Shown in pieces: positions 29,870 through 42,061 of a stretch of 64,000 bases of DNA. Source of the DNA: Muricea muricata (taxonomy: Eukaryota > Cnidaria > Anthozoa > Malacalcyonacea > Plexauridae); assembly GCA_963855995.1 (NCBI GenBank), contig OY979716.1, positions 37,535,624-37,599,623 of the forward strand, given 5' to 3'. The translations under genes and the position numbers were made by a program. How positions within the stretch are numbered: position 1 is the stretch's first letter; each line of letters begins with the position of its first letter. Below the pieces are notes generated by a model. That model saw only the letters and a program-made list of their open reading frames with translations, searched no databases and was not told where the DNA came from.

Positions 29870-32800
29870 TCACTATGGTTGAAGCATAACAGGACAGGGC
29901 ACCAGCTAGCGTCAGTGTTGAAACCTAATTGCGATTCATGATGTCATGAGTGATTGTGAATGTTGTAACGGTTTACCAGATTTTCTTTATTTTGCTATGT
30001 TTTCCCATTTCACACAGTAATATTGAAGCCTAAATTGGTCATATTGTTTTACAAACATGTCTATACCAGGACAAACTAATTGAGGTAAATGTTTTGCGTG
30101 TTTGTGTTGAAATTTTTACTTTAGTAGCTATGAAAATGGCGTCCCAAAAAGTATTGTTGATTTAACTGAAAATTTGAATGAATTTATAACTGTTTCATTC
30201 TTACAATATTTGCTAAAACTGATGGGAATAGTTAGATATTTCATAATAGAATGGCATAATCAAATTTATATGTTTTTGAATTAAAATGTCTAGCTGTATT
30301 AATATTGCTAAATGTGCAGTTATCTAAGAATTTGGTGATGTCATAATTTGCAACCAGGCTGTAATGCCATGAGCATGCTGAAAATATCACACGCGACTAC
30401 GAGTTTCGTATTTACTTCTTAAACTATTCATGCTTAACTTAAGCACATGCCAATTGTTTGTATATGTCAACATTAAGTGTAATTACATCAGGGTAATGAA
30501 CATGCAGCATTTTAGCTGTGGAATGATATTTTTTGTTTCCATTATACAAGAATTAAGCAAATTCGAGTTTTATAAACAAATACAAGGATTATATATCACT
30601 GTTAATAAGTGTTGTATTGAATCGAGTCATTGACTTGATGATGTCGAGTCACCATTTGTACTGGTTCAACCCAATTCAATGTATAAGCAAATGATGATTT
30701 AAGCCTTGAAGACTCTAGTCAATACGGCTACAACTTGCTCGGAACAAATTTACTCTAGTTAGTGTACCCATGTATACAACACGGAACTAAAAACCGCCCT
30801 TAACATGGCTGAATATGCAACCTAGCCATCTGATTAAATTCTTGGCATTGGGGTTTCCGACTATATTGCATGAAATTTTACTTGGACCAGTTGAATTTTC
30901 CTCACACAAAGCACGTTTCGCTGCCAATTCAACTTGGCTCGGATACATCTAATATTTTTTCCTTTTATCTATAATATGTACTTTCGTAAATCGTGCAATA
31001 CTTAGAGTAGCGATACAGAAAATTCATGCAAGCGAAATTATCCAGTCTTAAACGTACAATTAAGACTAGTAATACAACGTTGATATTTTATGGATTTGTA
31101 CATTGGTTTATATAAAAAATATTTATAATATCTATATTTAGTCCAAAATATCTATCAAAAATAGAGCAAACAAAAATAAAAACCATGCAGGGGTGAAAAA
31201 TCATTTTGGTCGGCGTTCCCATAAAATATGAAACATTTATAAAATATTTCAGGTGAAGGAAATTTCGATAAAAAATGAATTTGCACAAGGGTTTCCTGAC
31301 AATATTTTGCATTGCGCTGCACTAGCGGAAAAATTCTGCACTGTTGAAAGCAGAAAATTTTTGGCAGACAATTTACATGATAAAATTGCCATGGTGAAAA
31401 CATTAACTTTCTGCTTGTGCAGTGTAAATTATATACAGAAAACCATGCATAATCCATGAAATTTCAAATTGAGCTTTTTTGAGGGACGAAAGAACACTCA
31501 ATATCAATAAAATGTTCAAACAATTACCTGAATGTCTCACACTTTGGTGATGTGGGTATCCTCGTAAAATATAATGATAATAATAATAATAAAATCGTAC
31601 AAGACCGGGTGATCATGAGAGATCGAGAGTTAAATATTACATAAGGAATTTCTAAAGGTTCCGAAAAATTAATTGCAAGTTGCAGAACTACTGCTAAAAC
31701 CGATCATGGATTTGTGTAAATAATTTCATTTTGCAGGAAATTCTTGATTCTGTATCTATGGTCCCAGAAATAAAAACCACCCCCCCACCCGTCTTTGAAA
31801 ATTTTTGAAAGTACTGCGCAAACTAAGCATTTTTTATTTGGCCTTAGATAAGGCCATTACGTGTGTTTTTCTCATGGTTTTTGTATTTGTCATTGTCTAT
31901 TTTTACCATATTTTTTAAATATGGAAACAGAAAAAAACACTCCATGGGCCATCAAAATTTAATTGGAAAAGTGCAAAAATATTAACCACATAAAAGTTCA
32001 ATTACACAGACGTAAAATGCAATTTATATCGGTACCTATGGCAATATCGCTTGAATTATTCTTTACTAGCCATACAAAAAAAAGAAAAAACAACATTTTG
32101 AACATCCAGAAAACAACCCTGATACAAATAGGCTAGTAATGAGAACTAAAATATAGTTGGGAAAATTTAACTTCATAGTGGGAAAATTTGACGTACAGAA
32201 TTAAATACTGTGTATATATAGTGCCGTGAACGTTTTATAAAGATTTTTCTATATAAATAAAATATGTGGTGAATAATCTAGAGTACAATGTTTTATGAAA
32301 TAAAAAAATGCGTTTTTATCATACCTATTTTGAATGAAGTGTCATAGTCTATTTTTGTCACTGTATCAGATTTTCTCAATAACTGTCGTGCATTCATACC
32401 TAAATATAAAAATAATTTTTAGTCGAGGTGTCACTCTTACATTGAACTCATTTAGTTGACCATAACTCAGAGCAGTCAACATGTCAAGACTCAAAGAAGT
32501 TAGAATTAATGACGAAGTATACTGCACGCAAAAAGCAAATGGTCAACTTGTCCAAAGGTCGAACTGCACCATGCGATTCATACAACCTGTAGCTGCTGGT
32601 GAAATTATCTGGCTATATTGGCATTGTCACGCACAAGAATGGTAGCAAAAGGTATACATTGTTTGTTAATATATTTACATTTTCTAGGATTTAGGCATGT
32701 ACACATATTCACGGTGTCATTTTGGAACATTTTCATTTTGAAATATTTTAAGAAGCTTAAAATGAAACTATCGTTTCTGAACTGAACACTTTATGCGATC

Positions 32801-33447
32801 AATGCAATGAGGATTTTTCTATAATTATAGACAATAATTGACATCGTTTTCATTACAGCGCTCTGCATTAAACGACACTATGTGCACATAGTCTAATTTA
32901 TACAATAATCAGAGTTCATTTTGAAGATTCCAATGAAATAGCACATGTTGCACTAGGTCTGCTGCAGGCTTGTTACCTTGTAGTCATCAAGCCGATTCCA
33001 GGATGAGTTTGCGTCGCTTGTTCCGCACGAGCTATGCAGTGAGTCCTACTAGTTTTACTGATCAAGAATGAGGCATGGTCATATTTTAGCACCAACTATA
33101 TTTTCCGCATTAAATTTTTGCCAGCATAAGCCAAAAATATTGTCAGCTGCATGACCTTTAATATTAAATGGCTTACTTTCATGGTCACTCGTGGTCGCTC
33201 ATGTGTACATTTAGACAAGACTGGTGGAAAAAGCGTCATTATGTCCATGCTTCGTTCTTGATGAAACACAGTCGGTGGTTATTCATAGTCATTAGTGGTC
33301 ACTTGTGTGTACTTTTAGGCAAGATCGCGTAATACACACCATTTCACTGGTACACACGCACAGTTGACGTCATTTGATGGCGTGATGTACTTGAACAAAA
33401 TGTTTCATATAACCTAGACTCCTATATATACATCACCCCGTATACCC
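29870..33447. other. Gene-free AT-rich stretch
   Basis: No gene is supported. It contains an imperfect AAT repeat near 31575-31592 and a C-rich run near 31780. Short frames (for example 31155-31459) show no domain. Confidence 0.55.
32481..32645 (+). other. Small ORF, unrecognised (54 aa)
   Basis: ATG frame MSRLKEVRINDEVYC...AGEIIWLYWHC, 54 residues. The composition is protein-like (no low complexity, hydrophobic C-terminal stretch IIWLYW), but I recognise no family and no clear splice site. Could be chance or a worn exon. Confidence 0.2.
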
Positions 33448-33935
33448 ATATGAGTCACGATTTAGGGGCTGTTACTATTTTTAGATTCTCAGAATTAGGA
33501 CTCGGTTCAAGGTTAGGATTAGGATTTAGACTAAGGTTAGGCATTGGCTTAGGGTTGGGATTGGTTTAGGGTTAGGATTGGGATTATTGTCCATTTCAGA
33601 TAACTTTTCACTGTAACATTCCAAGCTTCGTTGCGAAGTTTGGAAATTTGTTGCGAAGTTTAAAAGTTCATTTCAGAATTCGCAAGCCAGTTTGTAAATT
33701 AACCAATTGATCGGCTTCGCTGAGTTCACGGGCCAATCACAGTCTTTGTTTACAAACCAGCTTGCGAATTCTGAAACGAGCTTTTGAACTTTGCAGCAAA
33801 TTTCCAAACTTCGCAACGAAGTTCGCAATGTTACATTGAAAAGTTACCTGAAATTGACAATAAGATTAGGATTTTGGTTAGGATTATAATACAAAAAGTC
33901 TAAAAATAGAAATAAACTCTAAAATGTGACAGGTA
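33448..33935. mobile_element. Inverted-repeat element with TTAGG-like interior
   Basis: One end reads GAGTCACGATTTAGGGG then CTATTTTTAGA; the reverse complement of the other end reads CTGTCACATTTTAGAG then CTATTTTTAGA. The interior has many TTAGG/TTAGGG/TTGGG-like words (33505-33590). Partial copies of single ends lie near 24547 and 28373-28425, so it is a dispersed family. It contains a second foldback. Confidence 0.6.
33585..33865. mobile_element. Foldback MITE nested in the previous element
   Basis: Arms of about 110 bp pair well: ATTTCAGATAACTTTTCA with TGAAAAGTTACCTGAAAT, AACTTCGCAACGAAG-type blocks, and CAGAATTCGCAAGC with GCTTGCGAATTCTG. The ends TTATTGTC/GACAATAA suggest insertion at TA. 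Confidence 0.8.
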
Positions 33936-34290
33936 TAATACTTTTTTGTCACTTGCCTCGCAATGACATCATCTGTGATCTGTGGTGCATGCAAAAGTGA
34001 AATATATATTTGTTAATTAACATGAATGGGATAAAATTTAGATAGGTATAAAATATAAAGATAGAAAGCACTAACAGGGTTCACAAGACATTAAAAAGAA
34101 ATGTTTCCTACGGGTTTTGTAATTAATTTACCATTTTACCACCTCGGCAAAATTCTCTTGGGATGGAAAATAAATTACAGAAAACGTACAATTGTAATGA
34201 GTCAAAAGTAAAGATATAGCTGACGATCGTAGAGAACTAAATTCCACAGAGGGGGTGGAAATCATGTGAAGAACTGTTACATATACATAG

Positions 34291-34432
34291 ATTTCTTAAT
34301 GGGAAGTGCTGACGTATGGTATTTACACACGCGTTAATTTGTTTTCGCAAAACAAACGAGCGAGTGAGTTTGGTGAAAACAAATTAAAGAGTGGGTAAAT
34401 ACCGTACATAAGCACTTTCCATTAAGAAATTT
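34291..34432. mobile_element. 142-bp foldback element
   Basis: TTTCTTAATGGGAAGTGCT at the left pairs with AGCACTTTCCATTAAGAAA at the right, and GGTATTTAC with GTAAATACC inside. Arms are about 60 bp around a short centre. Duplication is not clear. Confidence 0.75.
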
Positions 34433-36681
34433 GTTTATTTTATAGAAACTGATATTTTCTATTCAAAAGATCGCCTTTGCCCAACATAAATTTGGCTCAC
34501 TTAAACGTCAAGCGCCTGGCAAAGAGCACTTTATAAACAAAACGTCATCGTGTACGATGTTGTATGTACTGTATACAAATGAAAATTGCTTTGCTTTTTG
34601 AAGCCAGATCTAATAATATAAACACTGATAAACCAGCAGTTTTTAATTTTTCCTTCAAATAAGCAAAGAATACAAAGCCTATCTTTTCAAAATCTCATAA
34701 AGTTACTATAATGTAAACACAACTTACCTAGCTGTTTGTTTTGGTCCGTGTCTTTTGCTTGCATATTTCTCTTTCAAAAATATATTTTCGGTTTTTTAAA
34801 AATTGTAAATCTTTGTAAACATGGGAAATTGCCCAACATGTCGAATTTAAATCTAAAATAGACTTTCAGCCACAAGACACAGCCAGCAACTTGAAAAAAA
34901 TCTCGCCGAAAAGTTTGCCGGCTGTGAACGAATTCACTACCATGTAAACACAGGCTCGCACTGATTGGACGAAACGGTTTTTCACGTGTGAAAAAATCGT
35001 TTTATGATTCTGATTGGATAATGCTCGTTAAGAACAAATCGCGAAACGGCTTTTCATACCAGAAAAATCGTGCGTAAATATCAGTATCTATATAATAAAC
35101 TTTCATCCTTTACTTAAATTCTCATGGTGAAAACAGTATTTTATATTCACCAGTGCACACATATTATTTGTAATATTTGTTTAGTTTTATTTGAAAGAGA
35201 ATGAATAAGCTAACGGCTAATGGAAAATAAGTTAATGGTAGTTTGCTATTATTTCTATTTGAAAGATCACTAAAAACAGGTGATTGTTCATTTACTGAAA
35301 TACACTTCTAAGTTACTTGCAAAAAAATTGACAAACATTTGTGTATATATATAGCTATAGCTCAGTTATTGATATTAACTTAAACCCAATACACAACAAA
35401 AAACATTATTTTATAGTTTTGTTGCCATTGTCATCCCCAGGTCCCTTACACCTTTCTTTACAAAAACTCATGCTAATTATAACATAATGTCAAAAGTGTG
35501 TCACTCTACAATAGCTAAGCAGAGTTTGAATTAGAGTGGGAAAATCTATTATTTTACAATATTTATTTATTACAATTATTTTACACTCTTAAATGTGCAA
35601 AGTAACAGTTTGAAAAAACAAAGTGGCAAATTAAATTAGTTATGTCAATTCAAGAATATTGATACAATTTCCAACAAAATTTTTTATTCCACCACACTAA
35701 TACTGTAATAAACCACATATGCAAAAGATTGTGAAAATCAATCATTAATTGAAGAAAATTATTATGCTGAACATCATTAGAACTCCAAATGGATGATTTT
35801 GTGTTCATGCAGTTAATAGAGAATTAATTAAATTTGTGAATTGTGAACAATAGCATGCTGCACTACTTTCAAACATACTATAGTATATTAATCAAGTAAT
35901 ACGAATTCCATGAGAAGCTGGGGAACAACATTGTTACCTAGGCAACAAAATTAGGAATGTTTTTCAATGTGTCTTGTTATGTAGTATCTGCATGATTGTG
36001 CAACAGTAGAGTTTGAGTTAATAACTGCTCTAAACTCAGTTTTGTATTCAATATAACATAAACTAGAAATACATGCATGCAGCAACTCCTCACCACTAAC
36101 TAAGAGCATGCAACTATATTTTCGGAATTACATGAAGTACTTGTATAGGTTGTTGTCACAGCAACATCATAGAGTAATAATATACAGAGGGGAAACTCTC
36201 GCTCAATTATATTGATTTTTGTGTTACACGCTATGCCTCGTCACATCATTTCCACGCGCCACACAAATTTCCCCAGCCAATGCTGTCGCTGCACTTTCAT
36301 AGCAAAAACATAGGGAAAACACAGTTCGAACGGATAAAAATGTGCCCCCTAATGAAATGGGCCTTGTGATCTTCACTCTTTGGCTTCGATCTACCAACGG
36401 TAAGTGGTTTCTTTTATGCATGTAATAAGTACATTTGAGCTTTTTAAGAAATTATATTTGTTGTGGAAAATATGAGGAGCGTAGTAAATCGAATAACGAC
36501 CATGCTTTCAATCATGGTTCAATTGAGTTGCGTTTTTAACGAGTATTAATTTAGTTTAATGCTAAGAAAAACCATCAAAAACAATAGGGTAAAAAATTCC
36601 TCAAACTTGCACAAGAGTGTTCAAAATATACAATCGTATTGAAATATAAAGCTATAAATATTTAGTAGAATAAACTCACCG
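34433..36681. other. Gene-free AT-rich stretch
   Basis: No gene is supported. A short palindrome TTTTTCACGTGTGAAAAA is at about 34978-34995. The minus frame 36224-36421 has no recognisable domain. The 3' end of the P-element-like transposon should lie here but no terminal repeat was found. Confidence 0.5.
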
Positions 36682-37593
36682 TCACAAGTGGGCGACTTTC
36701 AGGTATTTCCTGTTCTTTCTCTTTGCAGATCGCAGCACTCTGTTTCCAAACTTCAGAGCGTAGTGTACACGCATTCTGATGAAAAGTTGTAACAAAAATT
36801 CGCTGGGAAAATGTGGACAATGTAACAGAGAATGCTTAGAAAGCTTTGACAACAAAAACTTTCCTATTTGTAGCTGGCTAATGTTATTCTCGAATTCCAC
36901 GACAAATGTAGCTTCTAAACATGTAATGTAGCTCACAAATTTGTCTGAGGGAGTGAGAAGACCAGCTGTCAGTCCAGAAGGTTTTTTCTCCAACCCGTCA
37001 TATTCTTTAGACAGGCAAAGTAGTTGTGCACTGTTTGTTAGCTGCTTGTTGACATTGACAAGTTCCTGAGTGCAAATATCACAACAGTGTTTTGTCAAGC
37101 ATTTCCTTAGCAGATATCCAGACACATATGTGATGGCATTTAATCCAATTAAATTGCTTTCCAAACATGTTTTATAGTCTGTCACATCGGATTCAAACCT
37201 TGATGACTCTGGTTGAGATGTATGTTGTTGGACATCTTTGCCTTGGTGATCTACAAGCATGCAGTCAAAATCTTCAGTGCAGTTGCCTCTTCTCAGAATG
37301 AGGTAGTGGTAAAAAAAAGCTTTCTGAATGCCCCACCCAGTAAATTGCAATGGTGTCGGGTTATCCGAGTTGCCACCTTGTTGTCTGATTGTTCCGAAAA
37401 AATTCTCTAGTGGGTCCTGGTTTAAACGTCTGGTTAATAAAAATTCAAGAGACTCTTCTTCCTTTAGTACAGACCAAAGAGAAAGAACACTGTTAATTGT
37501 CAAGCACAAGCCATTCAAGCACTTCAATTGATTGGTGACATCTGCCTGAGTGGAGCAATTAATAACTTTGATGGACTGGATAAATTTTACCAT
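36682..37593 (-). pseudogene. P-element/THAP9-like transposase, C-terminal part
   Basis: A 303-codon frame with the conserved block LTRRLNQDPLENFFGTIRQQ, which holds the third acidic catalytic residue of P-element/THAP9 transposases, then GNSDNPTPLQF and a C-terminal cysteine cluster (YVSGYLLRKCLTKHCCDIC). Together with 37840-38640 it forms the RNase H-like catalytic fold. It is open throughout and ends in a basic tail. It joins the preceding piece (37625-37819) across a frame break near 37600. Length and motif order fit the family, so this piece itself is in good shape. Confidence 0.88.
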
Positions 37594-37624
37594 GTCAGTG
37601 AGGAATTTGTGGTGAATTGAATTT

Positions 37625-37819
37625 TCAGAAATTGCTTGTTGGTAACAACTTTGGGCTATTTAATGAGGAACTGTTCAGGCAGTCGAAAATCTCGTCAAAG
37701 TTTGAAATTAGTTCTGATGTTCCAGCAGCAGCAGCAGGTAAGACATTTAGACTAACATATGTTAAAATTGTGGCTGACACAGAATGGCTCAAGACCTGTG
37801 TGGCATATTTCACCTTCAT
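37625..37819 (-). pseudogene. P-element/THAP9-like transposase, middle piece
   Basis: Reads [20 protein letters not shown], then [13 protein letters not shown], blocks that stand between the second and third catalytic residues in THAP9-like proteins. Frame breaks on both sides (about 37830 and 37620) separate it from its neighbours. An alanine run (PAAAAG) lies in a loop. Either small indels or short unrecognised introns explain the breaks. Confidence 0.8.
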
Positions 37820-37839
37820 TTTGATAAATCTAGTGAGGT

Positions 37840-38640
37840 TTATTTATGGCTGTCACTTAGCTTTGGGCAGCATCTAATTGATAAAGCTTTGTCTCTTTCA
37901 TACATTGATACAATGTGGTCCCAACATGCAAGTTTCTTCCCAAAATGAAAATCATAGTTCAACAGGTTATTTCGTACTGCCTTAATTAGGTGTGGTGTAT
38001 CGAAGACATGAAAGATTTTCCTGCCATTATGCATAAACCATGGTTTTGTAGGCGAAATTTTCAAATTGTTGAGCAACTTTTGGAAATTTGTTCCAAGGTC
38101 AGATACCACAGCATGCACCTTTAGACCAATCAATGTAACTTTATCAACAATTTCCATCAATTTTTCCTGTAGAATATCACTTGAGCATGCCTCATGAACT
38201 AAATAATAACCAAGAGGCTGCTTCCAGTTCCCGGTGATTCCTCTGGCCATGAATACAACAGCAGATGTAGCCACACGTGCACTGCGCTTTCCATCTCCCA
38301 AATCCTCCACCCCAACTACCTCATCTTTAGCGGAATCGTACAATAAAGATCTTTTTAAAGAAACCTCATCCATGGAAAAACTGCAAAGTTTGCTGGCATC
38401 ATTCATGCATTTGACCTTAGTTTCTATCACATCCAATGCTGCCTTAGTCAGGCCTGGAGATTTGGGCAAGTCAGAAATCCAGTTTGAGAGACTTCTTTTA
38501 GAAGGTAAGTTGAAAAATTTTGAAAGCAACCTGTATGCCTTGCCACTTATGTGAAACAATGAAAGAGCAAAAGACTTTATTTCTGGTGTGTATCTTTTCC
38601 CTTTGTTTTTTTTTTGAATGCAAGTCGATTTGGACATCAA
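37840..38640 (-). pseudogene. P-element/THAP9-like transposase, catalytic part
   Basis: A 266-codon frame. [20 protein letters not shown] marks the start of the P-element transposase domain; [13 protein letters not shown] holds the first and [13 protein letters not shown] the second catalytic aspartate; [16 protein letters not shown] and [11 protein letters not shown] follow in the GTP-binding/insertion region. All visible catalytic residues are kept. The frame ends at LSDSHK by a stop, after which the expected reading continues in another frame. The upstream coiled-coil piece overlaps it in another frame. Confidence 0.88.
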
Positions 38641-38878
38641 TAAATTTAACCATTCTTTCTGGTAGCATTGTTCTTAGTGCATCTAATGCTGATTTCCTGC
38701 TGACATTTTGTTGCTTTTTCTTCATGTTAAGGGCCTGCCTCAGACCCTGGATTCTCTTGCGTTGTTTTGCCATATGAGCTCGATAATGCCTCTTGGTTGG
38801 TGATGTTAATTTTCCCTTTGTTTTACTAGTGCTACCCATATCTTGTTTTTCTTGCACAGCGGACATAGTGGTATCTAA
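38498..38878 (-). pseudogene. P-element/THAP9-like transposase, N-terminal coiled-coil exon
   Basis: The frame follows an acceptor-like TATGTTAG and reads MSAVQEKQDMGSTSKTKGK, then a basic helical stretch HYRAHMAKQRKRIQGLRQAL typical of the leucine-zipper region after the THAP domain, then [20 protein letters not shown]. It passes into the catalytic frame (38640) by a frame change near 38640-38600. Part of the same multi-exon gene. Confidence 0.75.
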
Positions 38879-39094
38879 CATAAGATATAAGTTGTGCATA
38901 ATTAAACCAATTATAATGAAATTACATTAGCTTGAGTCACTACGTTACAATGTTCCATTCATTGTTTTTTTTTACTCAGATGCAGGACATTTTCACCTAT
39001 CAAGGAGAGAGTTTTACACTTTAATGGTGTAAGTGCAGTCTAAGTGCAGCAAGCATGTGGATATTGGTACTGGTACTGATAGAATTGTGCATAC

Positions 39095-39927
39095 CTTTTT
39101 CAGCACTAGACGTATGCACTGATGTAGTCATGTTGGTGTTGGTGTTGTTGAGTTCATGATGATCAGATGGACGAGGAGGGCCTGCAACAAAGAGTGTTTA
39201 TATGTAACTTTTAATCAACTCTACTGTATGGGTACGTGATTCCATACCAACATATTTGCATACTGAATTAATATTTAATGCTGCACTTTTAGCATGTATT
39301 GATTGTGAGATCATGTCAAATATTAATTTAAGAACAAGAATTACAGTACCATTATCTTTTTCAGTGTCATCATATGGCAAATCTTCCATAAGCACCTTGT
39401 TAGGTGTTTGTGAGAGAAAAAATGTGCCTAGCCATTAATATAAAACATTAATTACAATACAAGTAGTTCCATCTTTTGATTAAGTGTACTGTATTTGTAT
39501 ATCCCAGAAAACTGCTAGGTAATCATTAAATAATGGTGCTTTTACCTTCACAGTTTTCTTTGGTGCTATCACTGGATGTTGCAACATTGTTCTCTTCACA
39601 GTCATTAAGTTTATTCCTCTTTCCTACAATAGTTAAATATAATTATAATATGATACTTAACAGTTAACATGAAGTGATTTTCATGCAGCTCTTCTATGCC
39701 TACATATTGCAGGGGTACAAGGCTATTGGCTTTGCCACTGAGCGGCTTGCAGAGTTGCCACAATACATGACTACCACATAGTTATAATGAATATTTATTC
39801 AGCCTGTGTTATATAGAGTAAAGACTAATATACTATTGAGTAATTAATGTGCTACCTGTAGTCTCTGTCTCCAGTGTCTGTGAGCATGTACTTGAAACCT
39901 GGACTGTGTTCAATTTTCTTTTTTTGC
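39095..39927 (-). other. Four short exons of the P-element-like gene
   Basis: Four blocks with good splice borders on the minus strand: 39856-39927, 39546-39623, 39350-39395 and 39095-39181. Each follows AG (TTTAG, TTGTAG, AACAAG, TTGCAG) and ends before GT (GTAGCA, GTAAAA, GTACTG, GTATGC). They would encode a low-complexity Ser/Thr/Asn-rich linker between the THAP domain and the coiled coil. The borders are predictions; none is recognisable by homology. Confidence 0.5.
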
Positions 39928-40241
39928 CTAAATTAAATTTTTTTCCATAAATGTAAAATATCTAAGAGTTAAGTTATAATTTATTTAATTGACTGTTTAG
40001 TTTAGAGGTACATATTTATACTTTAATTCTTTGAGGCGAAGCGGGAAATTCAAAGATCCGGTCATGCTGGCATGTAAACAAAGGATTTGTTTACATTTTT
40101 TATGGGCTTGACCGTCTCTTGGCATTTAATTCTCTTCAAATATTCTGCAGAAATTGAACGCTACGCTTTACCATGGATTATGAATTAGTTATTCTATACA
40201 TCATGGGGCTTTCAAGGTATAAAATACATTACATAAATTAC

Positions 40242-40490
40242 CGTTTGCCGAAAATTCGTGTCGAAATATCAGTCTTCGTTTTACACCTATTCGCGGCAGT
40301 GGATTTGGCACGTCAAATATGGTTGAAACTGCGTTACTTTGCAACCTTGTCTTCACATCATTCGCAAACATTTCTTCTTCAAAACGAGCACTGCAAAGGT
40401 GGATGTTTTTATAAAGCTTTTCTACGTCCTACTTGAAGAAATCTTCTCGTCTGCAGTTGACAACCCATTTTTTAGACCTTGGAAGTAAAA
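40242..40490 (-). pseudogene. THAP domain exon of the P-element-like gene (degenerate)
   Basis: On the minus strand the reading RSKKWVVNCRREDFFK, one stop, LYKNIHLCSARFEEEMF, then SNAVSTIFDVPNP matches the second half of a THAP zinc finger, ending in the AVPTIF-type motif, before a donor ACG/GTAATT at 40241. The C2CH histidine, normally in CSxHF, is replaced by arginine (CSARF), and a TAG/TGA-type stop interrupts it. THAP fingers bind the transposon ends. With these lesions DNA binding is unlikely to be kept. Confidence 0.7.
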
Positions 40491-41828
40491 TATAGCAAAA
40501 CAAAATGTTGAAGACAGATCGATTTTCCAGCTATTGAATATTTAATTTACGATGATTTGAATATTTTTTCAAACTTTAGACATTTTACAAACATTACTTG
40601 AAATGTTCTAACTTTTTAAAGTGACCTGTTCACATCTTTTGGAAAGCGAAAAAAGGAGAGTTCTTTATTATCTCTTTTGTTATGATTGCAATTTAATGCT
40701 GAGCACCATGTTGTTCTGATTTTGGTCTTGTGTTTTTTGGGCAAAGTTTGCTCCATTTTTAAGTCTTGACGGCCTCAAAACGATATGTTTGTACAATAGT
40801 TCAAATCTTCAGACAAGCAGTAATATTTAAAACTAAGAAAACAGCTCGTTTAAAAATGGCTCATCCGAAAAGTAAAAAAAAATCTGACGTGACCAGTTGC
40901 CAATAAAGTACTGTTTGAAACATATTGACAATAGTAACAAAGTGTAGATATCCCTGCTCTGTTCTAAAATCCATGGTTCTATGTAGCATAAAAGAAAGGA
41001 ATCTCTCCTCTATGCTCCTAGTAGCCAAGTACTAACCGCAAATAACTAACAAAACAAAGCTGTCACAATCATTGTTTAAAATCCACATATTTAATCTAAT
41101 TGAATACAATTCTATTAAGCTTTGCAATTTTCTCCAACTAATTAAATCTAGAATTTTACACAGCAAGGTCAAATACCAACTAAAAGCTACAGAAGCATTA
41201 TCAAATAATTGTAACAAGCACTTATGCAGTAGTTTTTATTTGAACTAGATAGTAATAACACAGACTAGCTTGCATACTAGTCTTTCATCGTCTTAATAGG
41301 CCAAGGGGAGATGGCACATAGTAAGCATAGTTAGCTCCAATTTTCGACCAACAGGCTGAAAAAACTAACAGACGAAAGCATGGAAGACATGTGCAGTCAA
41401 TAAAACTGCCATAAGTCATCACTCCTTGGCCTAAAAAGGGCAATGCTGTTTCCAAGCATTACTGATGAGCAAATAGTGACATTTCTCCTAAAACAATTTT
41501 AAACACTGAACAACCTTGCCAACTTCTGAGCAGCAATTAAATTGCTTATTGTTAATTTCTACATTGCCACCCCCCCCCCCCCCACTGTATATCAATTCTG
41601 TATATCAGACGATCAGACGACAACCTATCTTTATTGTGGTAAACTTATGTGTCTGATATAATACATTATATGATGCAATATATATTCACCTATGATAACA
41701 CCTTGTTCATCAGATCCTGTTATTATTTTTTGTTTAATACTAGAATACTAGATAATAATTACAAGTGTTGTGGGTACATCAGTAATTGTAAATCAAATAT
41801 TGTAATCTGTCTATTTACTCCAAGCATA
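40491..41828. other. Gene-free AT-rich stretch
   Basis: No gene supported. It contains a C-run near 41568-41582. The 5' end of the P-element-like transposon should lie in the first part but no terminal repeat was identified. Confidence 0.5.
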
Positions 41829-42059
41829 GAAAGGGGAATGGATTGGCAACGCTGTTCAATACTATACACGATCTTCGGTTCAGTTATTTTGAATAAACCG
41901 GAAACAAACATTGCACAACTCGCTATGGTAATTATGTCCATAAATGAAATTGAGTTCATGAGCATAATTACCACACAAGTTGGGCAATGTTTGCTTTCGG
42001 TGTGCTCAACTGAAGATAAAATATAGATAACAAAAGAGTTGCCAATCAATCCCTTTTTC
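41829..42059. mobile_element. 231-bp palindromic MITE at a TA site
   Basis: Left end GAAAGGGGAATGGATTGGCA, right end (reverse complement) GAAAAAGGGATTGATTGGCA. Arms of about 110 bp pair through to the centre (for example CGGAAACAAACATTGCACAA with TTGGGCAATGTTTGCTTTCG). TA is found on both flanks (41827-41828, 42060-42061), as for Tc1/mariner-type elements. Two overlapping open frames here are by-products. Confidence 0.88.
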
Positions 42060-42061
42060 TA

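Noticed and set aside
30430..31459. Several 60-100 codon frames
   Set aside because: AT-rich, no domain, no splice context; expected by chance.
33505..33590. Interstitial telomere array
   Set aside because: Units are irregular (TTAGG, TTAGGG, TTGGG with spacers) and part of an inverted-repeat element, not a telomere tract.
36224..36421. Minus 65-codon frame as 3' exon of the P-element gene
   Set aside because: Catalytic gene already has a stop at 36682 and no homology or splice border links this frame.
41649..42049. Two opposite open frames of 96-125 codons
   Set aside because: Both cross the palindromic MITE; symmetry of the stem makes frames on both strands.
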